From NCBI GenBank assembly GCA_005656395.1, contig SRSI01000077.1, positions 682,001-746,000 on the forward strand: a stretch of DNA of 64,000 nucleotides. Reading direction: 5' to 3'. A model generated the notes under the pieces. That model made no database searches. It worked only from the letters and a program-made list of their open reading frames with translations, and was not told the origin of the DNA. Made by a program: the position numbers and the translations under genes. Below, piece after piece: positions 59,745-64,000 of this stretch. The DNA comes from Strongyloides papillosus (Eukaryota; Nematoda; Chromadorea; Rhabditida; Strongyloididae). Numbering within the stretch: the first letter of the stretch is position 1; every line of letters begins with the position of its first letter.

Positions 59745-60965
59745 TTAATTTTGTCTATTAATTTGATTGATAGCAACATCTGCCAGCCTCTCGCTCATTT
59801 GAAAGTTGTTTGGTAAACTTCTAGCTATTTTAACAGCTTCAAGACAGTACTGTCCAGCCAGTTCTTTTGTTTTTTCTAAGCCATCAGAATTCATTACTAT
59901 ATCCCAAGCTTTTTTAATATCATCTTCCTGTGAAAAGTTCCTATTTATTAAAACATTCAATTCTGGATATTTTTTGGCTGCATATAAAACAGGACCCGTT
60001 GCAAGACCTTGTTTTAAATCGTTTCCTGCTGGTTTACCTAAAGTGTCACTTGTTGCAGAGAAATCCAACACATCATCTATCAATTGAAATGCAAGTCCCA
60101 AACTTTTACCATACTCATATGCATTTATTTGATCTTTTTCACAACATCCAGCTAACATTGCTACAGACTTACAACTATGAGCAAATAAACTTCCCGTCTT
60201 GTAAAAATTTTTCAATAAATAATGTTGGAATCGTTCTTCGGCATTATTTTCGTTCGATGAATTGTAACCATTAATTTGCATAAATTCTCCTTGGACCAAA
60301 TCTTCAATAATTTTCGCCATTGTGGATATCACAAGAGGATCACCTATACTACATAATTGTTGTGTAGCTTTAGCTAGTATATAATCTCCAACTAAAACAG
60401 CCATTTTATTACCCCATAAAGCATTAATCGTTGGATTTCCTCTTCTCACATCGCTTTTATCAATAACGTCATCATGAACAAGAGAAGCTGTATGAATCAT
60501 TTCTGAAACAATTGATATTTTATACTGATTCAATGAAATTAATTCTCCATTTCCAGTATGTTGATTCATAGCATTAGCCATCATCAAAGAAACTTTTGGA
60601 CGAAATAGTTTTCCTTTCTTATTGAAATAATGCCGTGCCATACTTTCTAAATTTCTCCTAAAATTACCACCCTTTTCTATAGAAGAATTAATTGGTGAAG
60701 TAACAGATTCTATTGACTTATTGTCATGTGTCAAAAGTGACACTACAACTTCTGATTGGAGATCATCTAATTTTTCTCTAATAAAATCAGGAAGTTCTAA
60801 ATTATTAGTAGTTGTTTCTAATTGTTGAGAAGCAGCGGCCTTACTACCATATTTTATCCAACTAGAGTGAATATTGCTTCTTCCTCCAATAAATGATGAA
60901 TAATTTTTAAGAAATAGAATGGGAGAAGAAGAAAAAGTAGTTCCAGCACGCTTAACAAATTCCAT
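59745..60965 (-). CDS. coq-1: Polyprenyl diphosphate synthase subunit 1 (COQ1/PDSS1)
   Basis: Single exon, 406 residues, close to human PDSS1. Trans-prenyltransferase motifs: FRPKVSLMMANAM, first Asp-rich motif DDVID (165-169) followed by RRGNPTINALWGN, LVGDYILAKA, and second Asp-rich motif DDVLD (297-301) in FQLIDDVLDFSATSDTLGKPAGNDL, then GLATGPVLYA. The enzyme extends farnesyl diphosphate with isopentenyl diphosphate to make the long side chain of ubiquinone in mitochondria. The N-terminal 50 residues (MEFVKRAGTTFSSSPILF...) are basic and Ser-rich, consistent with an import presequence. Head-to-head with RNF113 (857 bp); its 3' end is 201 bp from the CK1-like kinase. Confidence 0.95.
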   Translation of the reverse strand: MEFVKRAGTTFSSSPILFLKNYSSFIGGRSNIHSSWIKYGSKAAASQQLETTTNNLELPDFIREKLDDLQSEVVVSLLTHDNKSIESVTSPINSSIEKGGNFRRNLESMARHYFNKKGKLFRPKVSLMMANAMNQHTGNGELISLNQYKISIVSEMIHTASLVHDDVIDKSDVRRGNPTINALWGNKMAVLVGDYILAKATQQLCSIGDPLVISTMAKIIEDLVQGEFMQINGYNSSNENNAEERFQHYLLKNFYKTGSLFAHSCKSVAMLAGCCEKDQINAYEYGKSLGLAFQLIDDVLDFSATSDTLGKPAGNDLKQGLATGPVLYAAKKYPELNVLINRNFSQEDDIKKAWDIVMNSDGLEKTKELAGQYCLEAVKIARSLPNNFQMSERLADVAINQINRQN

Positions 60966-61822
60966 TTAATAAAAAATTGCACTATACATTATTATATTAC
61001 CAACAATATATGATTTTCGTGTTAAGATTTAAATAAGGGTTTTAACTGATACTTTCTCTTATTATCTTAGTGGTCTCTATTAGTACGATTGTTCGCTTAT
61101 CAAAATAAGTTCGAATTTGATATAGAATGCAATACTATGTATTCATGAAGTACTGGTTGTAATATTACGTTCTATAAATTCGCAAATTTAATTGTTTTAA
61201 AACCTCTTTGATAGTTACTTTATCATACATATTTTCAAATGCTTTGAAAAAAAGTTATTTTTATTCATACTAACTTTAATCAGCTACTAGTAAAGTAGTT
61301 ATTAAAAATTGCTTAAAGTTGTTTTGTAAAGAATACCGCATTCTACACTATTCAATTAAATATAGACAAATAATCTTTGTCTTCAACTTAAACTCCGGCA
61401 TACGTAATCAAAAATTTTAACTTGTTTTTCTAACGCTATACTAGGTTCATTTTATTTAATATGTGTTTCCAAATAGCAGCAGATCTGAACTCGATCTTGT
61501 TTGAAACACATTTTATCCCAGAAAGAGTAGGAGGAAAAAAATCAAAACCTACAATCATGTTTCACTTTGTGGACGTTGCTCCAATTTTTTCATACATATG
61601 ATTTAATTTTTATTTGCTATTTGTACGTTGGTATTTGGCGAAATTTTTATCTTTATCATTTCCCGTATTTTTTTGTGTATAGTTTTTTTTTCAAGACGAT
61701 TAAAATAGAATTTAATTTAGATTTCTTAGTATTAGGCAAATCTATTAATATATTGTTCTAAATTATTTTAGTATTTCGAAATTATTTTTAAATAAGTATT
61801 TTTTTGCTAGAAAACTTACACT
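60966..61822. other. Divergent promoter region COQ1 / RNF113
   Basis: 857 bp between outward-facing starts, AT-rich with slightly mixed composition near 61480-61590. The frame at 61567-61761 is Phe/Leu-rich noise. A TTTTTTGCTAG acceptor-like site ends 11 bp before the RNF113 ATG. Confidence 0.5.
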
Positions 61823-62287
61823 ATGCGTCCTAGTAAATATATAAAGACTTCTGTCCGTGTTGATTATGCCCCAGATGTGTGCAAAGATTTTAAAGAAACC
61901 GGTTTCTGTACTTTTGGAGATTCTTGTAAATTTTTACATGATCGTGGAGACTATAAACATGGTTGGGAAATTGACCGAGATAGTAGTGATCAAACTGCTA
62001 AGGATAGCGATGATAAGTATGTCATAAAAGACGATGAAGAAAAGGATTCAACACCAACAGAATGTCCTATTTGTGAAAAGCAATTTAGCAATCCCGTAAT
62101 TACCAACTGCAAACACTTCTTTTGCCAATCATGCGCTATTACTAATTTTAGAAAAAGTAAAAAGTGCTTTACATGTGGAGAAAATACAAATGGTATCTTT
62201 AAAAATGCAGATAAACTTCTGAAACCTAAAATTGTTAAAAAGAATAGTGATGAGGAAGATGATTTTAGTGGAGAAGATGATGAATAA
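61823..62287 (+). CDS. RNF113/Cwc24 spliceosomal zinc-finger RING protein, short form
   Basis: Single exon, 154 residues. SKYIKTSVRVDYAPDVCKDF leads to a CCCH zinc finger (C20, C29, C35, H39 in CKDFKETGFCTFGDSCKFLH), the conserved DRGDYKHGWEID, an acidic linker, and a C3HC4 RING (CPICEKQFSNPVITNCKHFF, then CQSCAITNF and CFTCG). This is the RNF113A/Cwc24 arrangement; the family works in spliceosome activation near the 5' splice site, and the RING is a ubiquitin ligase. The protein lacks the long N-terminal half of animal RNF113 (about 340 residues) and begins straight at the conserved block, so either the gene is compact or an upstream exon is missed. Topoisomerase II follows after 88 bp, suggesting an operon. 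Confidence 0.92.
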   Translation: MRPSKYIKTSVRVDYAPDVCKDFKETGFCTFGDSCKFLHDRGDYKHGWEIDRDSSDQTAKDSDDKYVIKDDEEKDSTPTECPICEKQFSNPVITNCKHFFCQSCAITNFRKSKKCFTCGENTNGIFKNADKLLKPKIVKKNSDEEDDFSGEDDE

Positions 62288-62375
62288 ATTTTCTAATTAT
62301 ATTTTAAAAATTCTATGTGTATGTGTTCCACAATAATATTTTTATTTAAATGAAATTTATGTATATAAAAAAAAG

Positions 62376-64000
62376 ATGTTGCTTAAAAATGCATTTTTTA
62401 AAAGAGTGTTTTCTATTATAGTTTCTAAATATCGAAAACAAGATCTTCGAGAAAATATCCTTTTAAGGCCTGATTCATACATTGGGTCAACGAAGGATAT
62501 AACATGTTATCAGTTTCTATTTAATGATGAAACTAATAAAATGATGAGAAGTAAGGTTTCATATGTTCCTGGGTTTATAAAGATATTTGATGAGATTTTG
62601 GTAAATGCTGCAGACAATAAACAAAGGGATCCTAATATGACGTCTATAGATATTTCAGTTAGTGATTATGAGGAAATTAAGATACGAAACAACGGAAAAT
62701 GTATACCCATTCAAATTCATCCAACCATGGATCTTTATATTCCGACATTATTAATGGGTCACCTGTTAACTTCTTCTAATTATGATGACAATGAAAAAAG
62801 AATTGTTGGTGGGAGAAATGGCTATGGAGCGAAATTATGCAACATTTATTCGAAACAATTTTCAATTACTTGTTTTGATTCTAAGAATGGCAAAAAATTC
62901 TCACAGACGTGGTATGATAATATGTCAAAGTGTGATGTTCCAACTATTGAAGAAGTGCAACATTCAAATAGTGAGGACTATACTGAAGTAAGCTTTATAC
63001 CAGATTTATCTAGGTTCAACATGAAAAGTATAAATAATGAAGTTATAAATATTCTCAGGAAAAGGGCATTTGACGTAGCTGGTACATGTGATGGGATAAA
63101 AGTTTCATTTAATGGAGATTTGATTAATGTTTCAAATTTTGAGGAATATGTTAATTTATATTTATTAGAAATGAAAGAAACTTTGAAAGTTTTTAAAACA
63201 AATCGTTGGGAAATATATATTTCACAATCTTTACAGGGATTCCAACAAGTTAGTTTTGTAAATAATATTGCTACTCTTAATGGTGGAAGTCATGTAAATT
63301 ATATAACAAGCCAAATTGTAAAACATATTAAAGATTTATTAAAGAAAAAAATTGATGTAACGAGACTAAAAAATTTCCATATTCAAAGTAATTTAAATGT
63401 TTTTATTAAGTGTAGTATTGAAAATCCCTCATTTAGTTCACAAACAAAAGAAGAACTTACATCAAAAATTTCCGAATTTGGATCAAAATGTGTTATTCCT
63501 AACTCTTTTATTTCTGATTTCTTAGAAAATTCAACTATACCTGAATCCATAGAGAACTCTACCAAGCGCCAATCTGTTGGAACGACAAAAAAAGCCAAAA
63601 TAGTATTTAATCCAAAGTTGGAAGATGCTTTTTATGCAGGAAGTGATAATTCAAAAGAATGTTCTTTATTTCTTACGGAAGGCGACTCTGCTAAAGCTCT
63701 CGTTATTGCTGGTTTATCTGTAATTGGGAAAGATTATTATGGTGTTTTTCCTTTAAAAGGAAAGATTATTAATGTCCGTGGTTTATCCTTTAATGATTCA
63801 ATGAAAAGTGATGTTTTCCGAAATATTGTGGAAATTGTTAATCTAAAAGAAAATGTTGATTATTCTCAGGACCACAACCGAAATTCGCTTCGCTACGGAA
63901 AAGTCATTTTATTTTGCGATCAAGATTTTGATGGTGTACATATTAAGGGCCTTATTATAAATTTATTCCACAAATTCTGGCCAGAGCTAGTTGAATCTGG
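62376..64000 (+). CDS. DNA topoisomerase II, 5' part (runs off window)
   Basis: Open without introns for 541 codons to the window edge. ATPase domain: ENILLRPDSYIGSTKDI, DEILVNAADNKQRDP, NNGKCIPI, SSNYDDNEKRIVGGRNGYGA and the transducer QTK loop (SFSSQTKEELTSK). TOPRIM domain: LFLTEGDSAKALVIAG, FPLKGKIINVRG and the metal-binding DQDFDGVHIKGL. The enzyme passes one duplex through another, using ATP. The N-terminus is very short: MLLKNAFFKRVFSIIVSKYR precedes the first conserved block, and it is basic and hydrophobic, resembling a mitochondrial presequence; an alternative is that the gene begins elsewhere, with TTCTATTATAG (about 62414-62424) as a splice acceptor. Sequence divergence from human TOP2A suggests a paralogue. 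The NNGKGIP glycine is Cys here. Confidence 0.88.
   Translation, partial: MLLKNAFFKRVFSIIVSKYRKQDLRENILLRPDSYIGSTKDITCYQFLFNDETNKMMRSKVSYVPGFIKIFDEILVNAADNKQRDPNMTSIDISVSDYEEIKIRNNGKCIPIQIHPTMDLYIPTLLMGHLLTSSNYDDNEKRIVGGRNGYGAKLCNIYSKQFSITCFDSKNGKKFSQTWYDNMSKCDVPTIEEVQHSNSEDYTEVSFIPDLSRFNMKSINNEVINILRKRAFDVAGTCDGIKVSFNGDLINVSNFEEYVNLYLLEMKETLKVFKTNRWEIYISQSLQGFQQVSFVNNIATLNGGSHVNYITSQIVKHIKDLLKKKIDVTRLKNFHIQSNLNVFIKCSIENPSFSSQTKEELTSKISEFGSKCVIPNSFISDFLENSTIPESIENSTKRQSVGTTKKAKIVFNPKLEDAFYAGSDNSKECSLFLTEGDSAKALVIAGLSVIGKDYYGVFPLKGKIINVRGLSFNDSMKSDVFRNIVEIVNLKENVDYSQDHNRNSLRYGKVILFCDQDFDGVHIKGLIINLFHKFWPELVES

Noticed and set aside
59806..60274. Plus-strand frames opposite COQ1 (59806-60087 and 59930-60274)
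   Set aside because: Antisense shadows of the strongly conserved COQ1 coding sequence.

Overview
The window is nuclear DNA of a nematode. It is very AT-rich, most introns are 37-60 nt with GTAAG-type donors and TTTTAG-type acceptors, and gene content includes a class-2 semaphorin, a cuticlin-type ZP protein, a myoinhibitory-peptide (nlp-38-like) precursor, an HSP12-type small heat-shock protein and a worm-type CK1 kinase. The composition and compact introns resemble clade IV nematodes such as Strongyloides and relatives; that assignment is inference. All gene models are manual splice reconstructions, and nearly all exons join in frame.

Layout. 1-3.7 kb: 3' end of IBA57, then TCF25 (+). 4.8-8.7 kb: ZP-domain protein, archease, MAF1 and SUB1/PC4, all minus. 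8.9-9.8 kb: UBAP1-like ESCRT-I protein (+). 11.1-13.2 kb: semaphorin-2A (+), convergent with a cystine-knot cytokine-like secreted protein (13.7-14.7 kb, -). A 4.5 kb gene-poor stretch precedes a PDE8-type phosphodiesterase (19.2-26.5 kb, +). 27.5-28.2 kb: TBP-like factor (-). 29.1-33.4 kb: B3GNTL1/QTGAL-type glycosyltransferase, inositol monophosphatase with a duplicated exon, a possible frameshifted micro-ORF and a Tctex dynein light chain (all +). 35.5-38.1 kb: an unrecognised membrane protein and a CASC3/Barentsz protein (-). 38.7-39.7 kb: Pol III subunit RPC6 (+). 40.0-41.8 kb: TFG (-). 43.9-45.7 kb: MTSS1-like I-BAR protein (+). 46.9-48.6 kb: HMG-box protein and the MIP neuropeptide precursor (-). 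52.0-55.6 kb: AP-2 transcription factor and a small heat-shock protein (-). 56.8-57.2 kb: a palindrome-filled, TA-flanked repeat element. 58.5-61.0 kb: CK1-like kinase and COQ1 (-). 61.8-64.0 kb: RNF113 and the 5' part of a DNA topoisomerase II (+).

Several same-strand neighbours are 90-215 bp apart (IBA57/TCF25, CASC3/membrane protein, COQ1/CK1, RNF113/TOP2), the spacing expected of nematode operons. Several genes act on Pol III or tRNA biology (MAF1, RPC6, archease, the Q-tRNA galactosyltransferase homologue) but they are dispersed, so this is probably chance.

The most notable observations are a pair of phase-matched, homologous and apparently mutually exclusive exons in the inositol monophosphatase gene; a 426-bp TA-flanked element built of repeated TGTGAC/GTCACA palindromes; a coding-like micro-ORF interrupted at TTT-TGA with an open +1 frame, preceded by two perfect hairpins; two unexplained composition islands; and a GC-AG intron in the PDE8 gene. 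No tRNA, rRNA, CRISPR array or transposase gene was recognised.
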